Under the pieces are notes generated by a model. It had not been told where the DNA came from. It did not search any database and saw only the letters and a list, made by a program, of their open reading frames with translations. Shown piece by piece: positions 41,755-51,129 of a stretch of 64,000 nt of DNA. Position 1 is the first letter of the stretch; each line of letters begins with the position of its first letter. The stretch comes from Dyadobacter sp. CY312. Lineage in GTDB: Bacteria; Bacteroidota; Bacteroidia; Cytophagales; Spirosomataceae. The position numbers were made by a program, and so were the translations under genes. Location: NCBI RefSeq assembly GCF_021390535.1, contig NZ_JAJUXG010000018.1, forward strand, positions 124,001 to 188,000, in the 5' to 3' direction.

Positions 41755-43101
41755 ATGTTTGAGAAGTATAAAATCGCCCCAACGTCCGACGATAAATCCC
41801 GCCAACCCGAATTACTTGCCTCACTGTCGGAAGTAAATTCATCCATAACAGTCCCGGAAGGAGCAGGTTTCTGGAAAAAAATGATGGCTTTTACGGGTCC
41901 GGGGCTTCTTGTTGCAGTTGGTTACATCGATCCGGGCAACTGGGCAACGGACATTGAAGGTGGCTCCCGATTTGGTTACACACTACTTTCCGTGATTCTG
42001 ATCTCCAACTTGTTTGCTATGCTTTTACAGCATTTGTCGCTCAAACTGGGGATTGCAACAGGAAGAGATCTCGCTCAGGCTTGCCGCGACTATTATTCAA
42101 GACCCGTTTCTTTTGTGCTCTGGATAATATCTGAAATCGCCATTGCCGCAACTGATCTTGCAGAGGTGATTGGCTCAGCCATTGCATTAAATCTTTTATT
42201 TGGTCTGCCACTTCCCGTCGGAGTCGTATTTACGGCATTTGACGTGCTTCTTGTTTTGTATTTTCAACAAAAAGGATTTCGCATTATCGAAAGTATAGTG
42301 GCCGCGTTAATGGGCATCATCCTTTTATGTTTTGCCTACGAAATGATTGTTTCTCAACCCTCAGTTTCGGGCATGCTTAACGGATTGATACCCAGAACTG
42401 AAATTGTAACCAACCCAGGGATGTTATACATCGCCATCGGAATACTGGGTGCTACGGTCATGCCGCACAATCTTTACCTGCATTCCAGCATTGTACAGAC
42501 CCGCGCCTTCAAAAGAGATGAGGTTGGCAAAAAAACGGCGATCAAATTTGCCACCATTGACTCTACGGTGTCACTTGGACTGGCATTTTTCATTAACGGG
42601 TCTATTTTGATTCTTGCCGCAACTGCTTTTCACCAAAATGGTCATTTTACAGTTGCCGACATTACTGACGCCTATCATTTACTGGACCCCGTTCTTGGTG
42701 TAAGTCTGGCAGGTATCTTTTTTGCGCTTGCGCTTCTTGCTTCCGGCCAGAGTTCGACACTCACCGGCACCTTAGCCGGACAGATTGTTATGGAAGGTTT
42801 TCTTAATATCAGGCTAAAACCATGGCTTCGCAGATTGATAACCCGAGGAATAGCCATTATACCGGCACTGATCGTGGCCACACTGTATGGAGAAAAAGGC
42901 ACAGCCGAACTGCTCGTTCTCAGCCAGGTTATACTTTCACTTCAACTCAGTTTTGCAGTAGTACCCCTGGTTTTTTTTACTTCCAATAAGAAAATAATGG
43001 GAAGTTTTGCCAACTCAAAAGCCATCAGAATCCTGAGCTGGATTATCACCCTGGTCATTATTAATTTGAATATTTTTCTATTATACCGAACGCTTTTTTA
43101 G
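41755..43101 (+). CDS. mntH: Nramp-family divalent metal transporter
   Basis: This 448-residue Nramp protein has about 11 membrane helices. The unwound metal-binding segments are intact: DPGNWATDIEGGSRFGY in TM1 (the DPGN motif) and TVMPHNLYLHSSIVQTR in TM6 (the MPH motif with the metal-binding Met). It imports Mn(II), and to a lesser extent Fe(II), with protons. It is divergent from a DtxR/MntR-type regulator gene with a shared operator-like box, so repression by metal-loaded regulator is expected. A ~40-residue soluble N-terminal extension precedes TM1. The kup gene follows 93 bp later in the same direction. Confidence 0.95.
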   Translation: MFEKYKIAPTSDDKSRQPELLASLSEVNSSITVPEGAGFWKKMMAFTGPGLLVAVGYIDPGNWATDIEGGSRFGYTLLSVILISNLFAMLLQHLSLKLGIATGRDLAQACRDYYSRPVSFVLWIISEIAIAATDLAEVIGSAIALNLLFGLPLPVGVVFTAFDVLLVLYFQQKGFRIIESIVAALMGIILLCFAYEMIVSQPSVSGMLNGLIPRTEIVTNPGMLYIAIGILGATVMPHNLYLHSSIVQTRAFKRDEVGKKTAIKFATIDSTVSLGLAFFINGSILILAATAFHQNGHFTVADITDAYHLLDPVLGVSLAGIFFALALLASGQSSTLTGTLAGQIVMEGFLNIRLKPWLRRLITRGIAIIPALIVATLYGEKGTAELLVLSQVILSLQLSFAVVPLVFFTSNKKIMGSFANSKAIRILSWIITLVIINLNIFLLYRTLF

Positions 43102-43194
43102 GCACTAATCAATCCTTCGATATTAATTTTCTTTGTGCCTGTTTATTGTTTGCTTCCCGTTTCCTACCTTTCGCCGGTTTTTTAAAAAAGGTAA

Positions 43195-45141
43195 ATGGAA
43201 TCCAAACATAATTTAGACAAAATCTCTGCCGCTGGGGTGCTAATCGCTTTTGGGATTATTTATGGTGACATAGGCACCTCCCCCCTGTATGCGATGCAGG
43301 CTATTTTGTTGAACGAGATCATTACAGAAGAATTAATTTATGGTTCTATCTCCTGCGTATTCTGGACTTTAACACTTCTCACAACAATCAAATATGTTAT
43401 TCTTATTCTCCGGGCTGACAACAGGGGTGAGGGAGGTATTTTTGCTTTGTACGCTTTGGTGAGAAAACATGCCAAATGGCTTACCGTTCCGGCGGTGATT
43501 GGCGGTAGCACCTTGCTGGCCGATGGCATCATCACACCCCCTATTTCAGTTTCCTCTGCAGTGGAAGGATTGCAGCTTATTTATCCAGAAATTCAAACCA
43601 TTCCTATTGTAATAACTATACTTACTATAATTTTTGTCATCCAAGCCTTTGGTACCAAGGTAGTTGGCCGTGCTTTTGGCCCTATTATGGTTACATGGTT
43701 TCTAATGCTGGGAACATTGGGCCTGTTTCAGGTAATGAAACATCCTGAGATTTTGAAAGCTCTCAATCCCATGTACGGAATTCGCCTGCTCACACAGCAT
43801 CCTGGCGGTTTCTGGATGCTTGGGGCCGTATTTTTATGTACTACCGGAGCTGAGGCACTATACTCAGATCTGGGACATTGTGGAAGAGATAATATACGTA
43901 TCAGTTGGATCTTTGTTAAAATATGCCTCGTTCTTAACTATTTCGGACAAGGTGCGTGGTTAATATCAGAGCTCGGAAACAGACTTGAAGGTCGTAAGCC
44001 GTTCTATGAAATTATGCCCGAATGGTGGCTCCTTCCAGGTGTTGCCATCGCCACATTAGCCGCAGTGATTGCAAGTCAGGCCGTTATTACCGGCTCGTTC
44101 ACCTTAATTTCCGAAGCGATCCGCCTCAATTTCTGGCCCAAGGTTAGGTTGGTTTATCCCAGCGATCAAAAGGGGCAACTGTACGTTCCCAGCATTAACT
44201 GGCTTTTGTGGTTAGGCTGCACCGGTGTGGTGTTGTACTTTGAAAAATCATCGAATATGGAAGCTGCTTATGGTCTGGCCATTACGCTCACGATGATTAT
44301 GACTACCATCTTATTCTCCTATTACTTGTATCTGAAACGCGTCAATCTTTACGTTGTGATCGGGTTCATGCTATTTTATCTGTGTATTGAAATTAGCTTT
44401 CTTGGAGCAAACCTGCTTAAATTCACTCATGGCGGCTGGTTTACCATTCTTATTGGTGCCATCGTTGCGGGTTTAATGACGGTATGGCTAAGAGCATTTT
44501 ACATTAAACTGCGACTTACGGAATATACCAAGCTCGACAAATTCCTTCCCGCATTGCATGAGCTAAGCCGGGATATCAGTATTCCAAAATATGCGACGCA
44601 TCTTGTGTTCATGACCAACGCTTCCAGAGCGACGGAGATTGAAACGAAGGTGATTTATTCCATATTTCAAAAGCGGCCGAAACGGGCAGATATCTATTGG
44701 TTCCTGCACGTTGACACGACCGATGATCCGTATACAATGGAATATAAAGTAATGGCCGATGATGACGATGACGACAATGTGATCAAAATCAATTTCCGTC
44801 TTGGATTCCGGGTAGAACAGCGTATCAACCTGTTCTTCAGGAAAGTAGTAGAAGATATGGTAATGAACAAAGAAGTGGATATTACCAGCCGTTACGAATC
44901 TCTGAACCGCCAGAACATTACAGGTGATTTCAGGTTTGTTGTATTGGAAAGATTCCTCTCCTTTGAAAATGATTTGCCGTTTTTTGAACAAATGGTCATG
45001 AAGACCTATTTCTTTGTCAAGGATTTTACGACATCAGAAGACAAATGGTTTGGACTCGACAGCAGCTCGGTGAAAATCGAAAAAGTCCCGCTGATTATTC
45101 GTCCGGTGGAGAACGTCAAGCTTCGGCGCGTGTATAGCTAG
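43195..45141 (+). CDS. kup: Kup-family potassium transporter
   Basis: This 648-residue KUP/HAK/KT protein has 12 N-terminal helices and a ~190-residue cytoplasmic C-terminal domain. Signature segments are FGIIYGDIGTSPLYAMQAIL at the N-terminus, RADNRGEGGIFALYALVR, GSTLLADGIITPPISVSSAV and FFEKSSN-like barrel ends. It takes up K+ (and possibly Cs+) with protons. The C-terminal domain contains a run of six Asp (ADDDDDDNVIKI) encoded at ~44757-44783, an unusual acidic patch in a usually conserved domain. A bidirectional terminator follows the stop. Confidence 0.96.
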   Translation: MESKHNLDKISAAGVLIAFGIIYGDIGTSPLYAMQAILLNEIITEELIYGSISCVFWTLTLLTTIKYVILILRADNRGEGGIFALYALVRKHAKWLTVPAVIGGSTLLADGIITPPISVSSAVEGLQLIYPEIQTIPIVITILTIIFVIQAFGTKVVGRAFGPIMVTWFLMLGTLGLFQVMKHPEILKALNPMYGIRLLTQHPGGFWMLGAVFLCTTGAEALYSDLGHCGRDNIRISWIFVKICLVLNYFGQGAWLISELGNRLEGRKPFYEIMPEWWLLPGVAIATLAAVIASQAVITGSFTLISEAIRLNFWPKVRLVYPSDQKGQLYVPSINWLLWLGCTGVVLYFEKSSNMEAAYGLAITLTMIMTTILFSYYLYLKRVNLYVVIGFMLFYLCIEISFLGANLLKFTHGGWFTILIGAIVAGLMTVWLRAFYIKLRLTEYTKLDKFLPALHELSRDISIPKYATHLVFMTNASRATEIETKVIYSIFQKRPKRADIYWFLHVDTTDDPYTMEYKVMADDDDDDNVIKINFRLGFRVEQRINLFFRKVVEDMVMNKEVDITSRYESLNRQNITGDFRFVVLERFLSFENDLPFFEQMVMKTYFFVKDFTTSEDKWFGLDSSSVKIEKVPLIIRPVENVKLRRVYS

Positions 45142-45160
45142 GTGATTTTAAGTTTAATAA

Positions 45161-45198
45161 AAATGCCCTCTTCGCTAAACAGCAAGGAGGGCATTTTT
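45161..45198. terminator. Bidirectional terminator between kup and the PyrR-like gene
   Basis: AAATGCCCTC (45161-45170) pairs perfectly with GAGGGCATTT (45187-45196) around a 16-nt loop. T-tracts are present on both strands (ATTTTTAC on plus, ATTTTTATTAAAC on minus). It serves two convergent genes. Confidence 0.88.
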
Positions 45199-45229
45199 AC
45201 ATTTAAACAAATATAAGATCAGTCAAAAG

Positions 45230-45748
45230 TCATTTCAAATAAACCCCTTCTTCATCCGGCGTACTCAATACCACCTGCACATGTTCACTGATTGTGGTGC
45301 TCAGAGAATAACCTACATAATCGGCATGAACGGGAAACAAATGATGGCTTCTATCGACCACAACTGCGACCTGCACTTTTTTCATCCTCACTTTCAAAAA
45401 CGGCTCCAAGGCGAATGCAAGTGTTCTGCCTGTATTTAAAACATCATCGGTAACCACCACGACCTTCCCTTCCACATCAGTTTCATTATCGAAATGAATC
45501 GTACTTTGGTAATGAATGTTTTTGTCGAAACGAAGCTCGATCAACTGAACATGAAGAGGCGAAATACTTTCCAGCTCAACAGTGAGACGTTTTGCAAATT
45601 CATACCCCTGCCCCGCAATGCCGGCCAGTATAATACCAGTTTCTTCAAAATTTTGCTCGTAAATTTCAAATGCGATACGACGAATCTTCTGGTTTGTCTG
45701 ATGCGAACTAAGTATCTGGCGTTTTGATTCAGTGCTAATTTCGGTCAT
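45230..45748 (-). CDS. PyrR-like phosphoribosyltransferase family protein
   Basis: This 172-residue type I PRTase has the PRPP-binding motif VVVVTDDVLNTGRTLAFAL. The N-terminal part (RIAFEIYEQNFEETGIILAG) and the C-terminal VVDRSHHLFPVHADYVGYSL match the PyrR family, which combines uracil phosphoribosyltransferase activity with attenuator RNA binding in Firmicutes. In Bacteroidota a regulatory role is not established, and I see no PyrR-type RNA upstream of pyrF in this window. It is the last gene of a minus-strand run, 58 bp after the amidotransferase gene. Confidence 0.88.
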   Translation of the reverse strand: MTEISTESKRQILSSHQTNQKIRRIAFEIYEQNFEETGIILAGIAGQGYEFAKRLTVELESISPLHVQLIELRFDKNIHYQSTIHFDNETDVEGKVVVVTDDVLNTGRTLAFALEPFLKVRMKKVQVAVVVDRSHHLFPVHADYVGYSLSTTISEHVQVVLSTPDEEGVYLK

Positions 45749-45806
45749 GGAAAGTACTGGTATATGGAAAAATATATAGTGGTAAAATTAACAATACATC
45801 CGATAA

Positions 45807-46517
45807 CTACTTCATTGCATTCAAGACAAATTTCCTGATCCATTCAGCCACTAGCAATTGATCTGTCTGTATTTTGAGGCTTGCAACTCCGGCTGCAACC
45901 TTCTCCGCTCCTATTCTGTCAACACGGATTTCCATCAAAGCTTTGTCGTAATCTTTCGGAAATTCAGGATGCGCCTGAATACCCAGCATATTATTTCCAA
46001 CTCTGAACATCGCATTCGGACAATCGGCTGTTTGCGCTAACAGTACGCTTTCCGGAGGCAAATGAAGCACCTGATCCTGACACATCATCAGAAGGTTAAA
46101 AGGCGATATTTGCGGACTCATCCATTCCTCCTGTTTTATGAGATCAAAAGAATGGACACCGACACACCAGCCAACAGATGATTTCTGAACCTTTCCACCC
46201 AATGCTTCTCCCAATGACTGATGCCCGAAACATACACCAATAAAGACTTTACCGGAAGAATGAATTTGGCGGATAAACTCTTTCAATTCATGAATCCAGG
46301 ACTCATCGTCATAGACAGAACTTTTAGATCCTGTACAAATGTATACATCGCATTCATTAACGTACTCAGGAAATTGTCCCTGGCAAACATCATAAAATTC
46401 GAACTCCCAGTCCGGCGCGACCTGCAAAAAAAGGGCAGGAAACATATTGCGGTAGTCGCCGGCAATGTGTTGTAATTCTTCCCGAACATGATCGCATTCT
46501 AATAGTCCGACTTTCAT
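45807..46517 (-). CDS. Class I glutamine amidotransferase (GMP-synthase-like domain)
   Basis: This 236-residue protein is a free-standing triad amidotransferase: Cys96 in GVCFGHQSLGEALGGK, His183 and Glu185 in IQAHPEFPKDY. The sequence resembles the GATase1_1741-type group, not the PuuD/peptidase C26 group. It hydrolyses gamma-glutamyl amide bonds. The same-strand genes upstream encode a glutamine-synthetase-like ligase, SDR and aldehyde dehydrogenase, so removal of a gamma-glutamyl group from a catabolic intermediate is a reasonable inference. A 12-bp hairpin lies in the 111-bp gap before it, so cotranscription with the dehydrogenase gene is not certain. Confidence 0.88.
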   Translation of the reverse strand: MKVGLLECDHVREELQHIAGDYRNMFPALFLQVAPDWEFEFYDVCQGQFPEYVNECDVYICTGSKSSVYDDESWIHELKEFIRQIHSSGKVFIGVCFGHQSLGEALGGKVQKSSVGWCVGVHSFDLIKQEEWMSPQISPFNLLMMCQDQVLHLPPESVLLAQTADCPNAMFRVGNNMLGIQAHPEFPKDYDKALMEIRVDRIGAEKVAAGVASLKIQTDQLLVAEWIRKFVLNAMK

Positions 46518-46573
46518 GGGTTGACTTTATGCTATTGGCTGTTAGCCTGGATTGATGGTTGAATAATTAGGCA

Positions 46574-46606
46574 AAATTCAAATGGCTTGTTATTCCATTT
46601 GAATTT
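46574..46606. terminator. Perfect 12-bp hairpin between the aldehyde dehydrogenase and amidotransferase genes
   Basis: AAATTCAAATGG (46574-46585) pairs with CCATTTGAATTT (46595-46606) over a 9-nt loop. The surrounding GCTGTTAGCC and GCCAACAGC segments (46539-46551 and 46618-46626) could extend the pairing. There is no long U-run, so it may be a processing or weak termination site. Confidence 0.5.
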
Positions 46607-46628
46607 GGGTCAGAAAAGCCAACAGCTA

Positions 46629-48023
46629 TTAGTTCACGGCTATTTTCAAATGAAAAGACTTAGGCCGAGTCAAAGCTTCGTAACCAACCGTCGAAAGTGT
46701 ACATCCTCTTCCCGAATTTTTCACTCCCGTCCATGCCAAAGCAGGATCCAGGTAATCACACCGATTCATGAAAAAAGTACCTGTTTCGACCTGCTGCCCG
46801 AGTTCCATCGCAGTATCAATATCTTTAGTCCAGATCGAAGCAGTCAGACCATATTGGCTGTCGTTCATAAGCCGGATGGCTTCTTCATCACTTTTTACGG
46901 ACATAATCCCCACCACCGGGCCAAATGTCTCTTCGGTCATTATTTTCATCGAATGATCTACATCAACCAAAACCTGCGGGGCCAGATAGGGCGTACCTGG
47001 ATTGTTGGCGGGAAATAAATCCGGATCGATTAATGCCTTTGCTCCTTGCGCCACGGCTTCGTCAATTTGTTTTTGAGCAAAAGTCGCCGCCGAAGTTTTA
47101 ACCATCGGCCCCAAAGTCGTTTCCTGATTCAATGGATCCCCCAAAGTATATGTTTTGGTAAGTGCAATAAAACCATGTACAAACTTGTCGTACACATCTT
47201 CATGCACATAAATACGCTCTATACCGCAGCACGATTGTCCGGAATTAAAGAATGAACCATCTACCAGGTTTTCCACCGCATCCGCAATGTCAGCATCAGC
47301 CCGCACGTAGGCAGGATCTTTCCCTCCAAGTTCCAGTCCACCTACAATAAAACGCTTGTTAATTGCGTCCTGTACAGCATGCCCGCCCTCCACTGATCCT
47401 GTAAAAGCAACGTAATCAATTCGTTCATCGGCAATGATACCGGCAACCTGATCGTGGCTAAGATGCAGATACTGAAAGACCCCGGACGGCAAACCTGCAT
47501 ATTTAAATGCAGCCGCATATCTTTCGGCACATAACGGTGTTTGCTGAGCATGTTTTAGAATAACGGCATTGCCTGCCATGATAGCCGGAATGACCGAATT
47601 AACCGAGGTCAGATATGGATAATTCCAGGGTGCTATCACAAAGACGACACCCAATGGATCCCTTCTGATAAATCTTTTGAAGCCGTCAATTTCTTCAACC
47701 GCCACATCAGCAAGTGCCTTTTCGGCGACGGATATCATATACTTGGCCCGCTCCTGGAAACCCTTCCGGATCTCATTTGCCGTGTAACGGATAGGCCTGC
47801 CCATCTGCCAGGTAAGTTCAAGCCCGATTTCATCCGCATGATCTAAAAAGTATTCAACCGCTTTCCGGCAAATCATTTCGCGTTCGGCCAGCGTAGTTTT
47901 GCGCCATTCCTTTTGTGCCAAAGCCGCTTTGGTCAAAGCAGTTTCTATGGAAACGTCATCGGCCACATTCCGCTCTACAAATACGGATCCGTCAATGGGA
48001 CTTATAGTTTTTTGAGTTGACAT
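46629..48023 (-). CDS. NAD(P)-dependent aldehyde dehydrogenase
   Basis: This 464-residue ALDH-superfamily enzyme has Asn133 (FVIAPWNYPYLTS), the general base Glu231 (GGLELGGKDPAYV) and the catalytic Cys265 (FNSGQSCCGIER). FTGSVEGGHAVQ is the NAD-binding loop, and MTEETFGPVVGIMSV is the usual C-terminal part. It oxidises an aldehyde to the acid. Together with the glutamine-synthetase-like, SDR and amidotransferase genes it suggests oxidation of a gamma-glutamylated amino-aldehyde (PuuC-like) or of a free aldehyde. It is shorter than classical 480-500 residue enzymes, like the succinate-semialdehyde dehydrogenase type. Confidence 0.92.
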   Translation of the reverse strand: MSTQKTISPIDGSVFVERNVADDVSIETALTKAALAQKEWRKTTLAEREMICRKAVEYFLDHADEIGLELTWQMGRPIRYTANEIRKGFQERAKYMISVAEKALADVAVEEIDGFKRFIRRDPLGVVFVIAPWNYPYLTSVNSVIPAIMAGNAVILKHAQQTPLCAERYAAAFKYAGLPSGVFQYLHLSHDQVAGIIADERIDYVAFTGSVEGGHAVQDAINKRFIVGGLELGGKDPAYVRADADIADAVENLVDGSFFNSGQSCCGIERIYVHEDVYDKFVHGFIALTKTYTLGDPLNQETTLGPMVKTSAATFAQKQIDEAVAQGAKALIDPDLFPANNPGTPYLAPQVLVDVDHSMKIMTEETFGPVVGIMSVKSDEEAIRLMNDSQYGLTASIWTKDIDTAMELGQQVETGTFFMNRCDYLDPALAWTGVKNSGRGCTLSTVGYEALTRPKSFHLKIAVN

Positions 48024-48115
48024 GGATTTTCAGGAGAAAGGGGGAACGGAGGATGAAGCAAAGTGGATGGAACTGTAACTCCGTCTCCCTTTCGTTCATC
48101 TTCCATTTCCAAAAA

Positions 48116-48889
48116 TTAAACAGGTGTTACATAAGCAGAGGTAATTCCTCCGTCAACAAGAAAATCGGTTCCGGTGACAAATGATGATTCGTCCGAAGCA
48201 AGGAAAAGTGCTGCGTAAGCCATCTCTTTGGCTTCACCAAAACGACCCATTGGGATATGAACCAAACGACGTTGTTTTTTCTCTTCTGTATTTAAAAACT
48301 TCATCAGCAGTTCAGTGCGTAACGGTCCGGGACACAACGCATTGACGCGAATGTTTTCTCTTGCGTGAATAACAGCCAGTTCCCGCGTTAAAGCTAAAAC
48401 AGCACCTTTACTCGCCGTGTAGGCGATTTGTGGTGTTGCAGCTCCTAAAATAGCTACAAATGAGGCTGTATTGATAATTGATCCGCCACCTGCCCGCTGC
48501 AAGGCTGGAATCCCATATTTACATCCCAGAAAAACCCCTTTCGCATTGATGTTCATGGTCAGGTCCCAAATCGATTCTTCGGTAGACATCGCATTGTCAT
48601 CATCGCTATGCATAATACCTGCATTGTTGAAGATGATGTTGAGCTTGCCGAACTTCTCTTCGGTGAAGACAACAGCTGCTTCGCAGTCGGCCGCTTTGGA
48701 TACGTCTGAGTGGATAAAAAAAGCTTCACCACCATTGGCATTAACCTCATCGGCAGTTGCCTGTCCCGCTTCGTCATTTACATCCGTGACTACAATTTTG
48801 GCTCCTTCTTTCGCGAACAGCAAAGCAGTTTCCCGGCCAATTCCACCGCTGCCACCAGTAATAAGAGCAACTTTATTTTCTAGACGCAT
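48116..48889 (-). CDS. SDR-family oxidoreductase
   Basis: This 257-residue classical short-chain dehydrogenase has the cofactor loop TGGSGGIGRE (11-20) with an Asp at the end of beta-2 (VVTDVND), favouring NAD(H). Other features are NNAGIM, the catalytic Ser143 (INTASFVAILG), Tyr157 and Lys161 (YTASKGA), and the C-terminal GTDFLVDGGITSAYV. It oxidises an alcohol or reduces a ketone. In this operon it may make the aldehyde or ketone that the next gene's ALDH uses. A 126-nt imperfect palindrome lies upstream, between its start and the ligase gene stop. Confidence 0.92.
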   Translation of the reverse strand: MRLENKVALITGGSGGIGRETALLFAKEGAKIVVTDVNDEAGQATADEVNANGGEAFFIHSDVSKAADCEAAVVFTEEKFGKLNIIFNNAGIMHSDDDNAMSTEESIWDLTMNINAKGVFLGCKYGIPALQRAGGGSIINTASFVAILGAATPQIAYTASKGAVLALTRELAVIHARENIRVNALCPGPLRTELLMKFLNTEEKKQRRLVHIPMGRFGEAKEMAYAALFLASDESSFVTGTDFLVDGGITSAYVTPV

Positions 48890-48931
48890 TTTTTGTTATG
48901 TGTTAAATATGTGATGTTCCTGTTTCATATA

Positions 48932-49057
48932 AGGTTACACAGAGGTGCACAGAGATTATTAGAGGGACACAGAGGTTAACTCTCTGAATTTCCGCGTCTA
49001 AAATATTTTATCTCTGTGTCTCTCTCTTTTAAAACTCCGTGCACCTCTGTGTAACCT
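48932..49057. repeat. Long imperfect palindrome, ACACAGAGG family, copy 1
   Basis: The outer arms at 48932-48954 and 49035-49057 pair at 22 of 23 positions (AGGTTACACAGAGGTGCACA with TGCACCTCTGTGTAACCT). A second nested pair at 48961-48974 and 49012-49025 pairs at 13 of 14. It sits in the middle of a same-strand gene run, between the ligase stop and the SDR start. A shorter relative is at 57111-57203. Confidence 0.85.
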
Positions 49058-49068
49058 ATTGAATAATA

Positions 49069-50430
49069 CTATATCTGTTCAAAATACCTTCTCCGTTCCC
49101 AATCCGTCACCGACTTGTCGTATGCTCTTTGTTCAGTTTTGAAGAAGTGGCTGTAATGTTCAATCACCTCTTTACCAAATGTATTTCTTGCAAATTCACT
49201 ATTCTCAAACATCGCTGTGGCTTCTGCCAAAGTATACGGAACCCTTGGCAAATGCGCTGCGGCATATATGTCTCCTTCAAAAATTTCAGGTGGTTCAATT
49301 TTGTTTTTAATACCATCAAGTCCCGATGCAAGCGATGCCGCAAATGCGAGGTATGGATTACAGTCCGCTCCCGGAATCCTGCACTCAATTCTTAAACTTG
49401 CTCCTTTTCCTACCACACGGAAACCGGCTGTACGGTTATCATAGCTCCATGCCAACCTGGTTGGTGCCCACGATCCGTCTACAAAACGTTTATAGGAATT
49501 GATCGTTGGCGCATAAAACGGCATCACATCAGGGACGTGTTTGATCCAGCCTCCTAAGAACCACCTGAAGATATCCGACCCTTCAACTGGCCCGAACTTC
49601 TCATTTCCTACAAAAGCATTTTTACCATCTTTCCAAAGACTCATGTGAATATGGCTGCTTGACCCTGCCTGATCGGTGGCGAATTTGGCCATAAATGTTA
49701 CCGATAAGCCCATTGAATCAGCAACCTCTTTCAGGCATTGCTTGTATACGATGTGATTATCTGCCATAGGTAACACCTCCGAATACCTCACATTTACTTC
49801 GTGCTGACCAAGTCCCCATTCCCCTTTTGAAGTTTCAACAGGTACTCCCGAATATTTCAAATGTCTGCGAACGGCGGATGTAAATTTCTCGTTACGTGTT
49901 CCTTGTAAAATATGGTAGTCTTCCAGATAATAACCTGCGGGTTTCAGGTTCTGATAATTTTGCTCAAACGCCTGTTTGTAGCTGTTTTCGAGTAGATAAT
50001 ATTCAAGCTCAGAAGCAGCAAAACAGCTTAGTTCATTACTTTGGAGCTCTTGAAGTTGTTTTTTCAGAATAGAACGCGGAGCTATGGATTCCGGCTCATG
50101 TGTTTTGTCGTTGTGCAGATCGCACATCACCATTGCCGTTTTTTCGAGCCAGGAAGCAATTCGTAACGTAGCCATGTCGGGCACCATATGAAAATCCCCG
50201 TAACCCAGTTCCCAATTGGCATAGTCGTAACCCGGCACGGGTTCCATGGTAATGTCGGTTGTCAGCAAATAATTGCAGCCATGTGTTCCTGAGTCGCAAA
50301 CGCTGTCGAGGAAATACTCTGCATCAACCCTTTTGCCCATCATTCTGCCATAGTGATCGGTAAAAGCAACGACAACTGTTTCCAGCATATCATCTTTCAC
50401 AAGCTGTTTAAACCCTTCCAGTGTTAACAT
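49069..50430 (-). CDS. Glutamine-synthetase-family ligase (PuuA/GlnT-like)
   Basis: This 453-residue member of the glutamine synthetase superfamily has the catalytic core intact: Glu141/Glu143 (ASELEYYL), QHEVN (209-213), SSHIHMSLW (258-266), NSYKRFVDGSWAPT (311-324) and RIECRIPGADCNPYLAFAA. The N-terminal TDHYGRMMGKRV and the LTTDITMEPVPGYDYANWE region are those of gamma-glutamyl-amine or GlnT/type III-like ligases, not of housekeeping GlnA. It would join glutamate to an amine using ATP. With SDR, ALDH and class I amidotransferase genes downstream, it suggests a gamma-glutamylated amine pathway. It lacks the usual GlnA adenylylation-site context. Confidence 0.9.
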   Translation of the reverse strand: MLTLEGFKQLVKDDMLETVVVAFTDHYGRMMGKRVDAEYFLDSVCDSGTHGCNYLLTTDITMEPVPGYDYANWELGYGDFHMVPDMATLRIASWLEKTAMVMCDLHNDKTHEPESIAPRSILKKQLQELQSNELSCFAASELEYYLLENSYKQAFEQNYQNLKPAGYYLEDYHILQGTRNEKFTSAVRRHLKYSGVPVETSKGEWGLGQHEVNVRYSEVLPMADNHIVYKQCLKEVADSMGLSVTFMAKFATDQAGSSSHIHMSLWKDGKNAFVGNEKFGPVEGSDIFRWFLGGWIKHVPDVMPFYAPTINSYKRFVDGSWAPTRLAWSYDNRTAGFRVVGKGASLRIECRIPGADCNPYLAFAASLASGLDGIKNKIEPPEIFEGDIYAAAHLPRVPYTLAEATAMFENSEFARNTFGKEVIEHYSHFFKTEQRAYDKSVTDWERRRYFEQI

Positions 50431-50482
50431 ATTCCGTTATTTTGTCAGGACAGCATGGTCCATTTTCATTTGAGAAAAAACA

Positions 50483-51106
50483 TTACCTTAACTTATCGAT
50501 CTGCGTATTCATCGGAAATTTCAACATCACTTTTTTACCAGATGCTTTTTCCAGAATGGGTGTGAGTATCTTGGTCGCGTTCTCTTCGGTCTGCTTCAAA
50601 ATACCCATATCCAATGCTGACTTCTGAATCTGTTTTTCAGCCTGTTTGTAGGCTTCCTGCACCAATTTCGCTTCTTCTGTAAATGCGTATTCAGTGTTGT
50701 AAACCTTCGATTTATCGTGGTCAATTTTGAAAACACATAGTTCCGGTTCAGGCATATGGACAACCAGTGTTTCCTGCTCAGACGTAATATCGGCGATGTT
50801 GATTTTGGTCATATCAATACATCCAATAGCTTCTCCCTGCACGATCAAAACAGCTTTTGCATTTGGAAGCCACATTTTAACGATCTCCTGCTCTACTACA
50901 TCTTTGAAATTGTACTTAACAAGTTCCAGCTTACCCATGGCAGTAATTTCCTGTAACACTACCGTATGCATCGTTTCTGTTTTGTCCTCTTCCGAAAATA
51001 TTCCCGAGAGCCATCCTCCGCTCCCAACGTTTTTCCAAAGAGACTGAATCCCCAGCAACAAAAGCACCAATACAATTAACCGCACCAACCAGGACAACAA
51101 CCGCAT
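50483..51106 (-). CDS. DUF4230 membrane-anchored protein
   Basis: This 207-residue protein has one N-terminal membrane helix (MRLLSWLVRLIVLVLLLLGI) and a soluble domain of the DUF4230 type: VLQEITAMGKLELVKYNFKD, GEAIGCIDMTKINIADI, VVHMPEPELCVFKIDHDKSK. The rest is predicted helical (EAKLVQEAYKQAEKQIQKSA), and the C-terminus ends VMLKFPM. The topology suggests the domain is outside the cytoplasm. Function is unknown. It lies 23 bp after the SBF-type transporter gene and 52 bp before the ligase gene, all on the minus strand. Confidence 0.88.
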   Translation of the reverse strand: MRLLSWLVRLIVLVLLLLGIQSLWKNVGSGGWLSGIFSEEDKTETMHTVVLQEITAMGKLELVKYNFKDVVEQEIVKMWLPNAKAVLIVQGEAIGCIDMTKINIADITSEQETLVVHMPEPELCVFKIDHDKSKVYNTEYAFTEEAKLVQEAYKQAEKQIQKSALDMGILKQTEENATKILTPILEKASGKKVMLKFPMNTQIDKLR

Positions 51107-51129
51107 AATATTTAAGATAAAGGGTACAT

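Noticed and set aside
43111..43140. Hairpin AGGCAC/GTGCCT between mntH and kup
   Set aside because: The stem is only six base pairs with a long loop and no U-run, so it is too weak to call a terminator.
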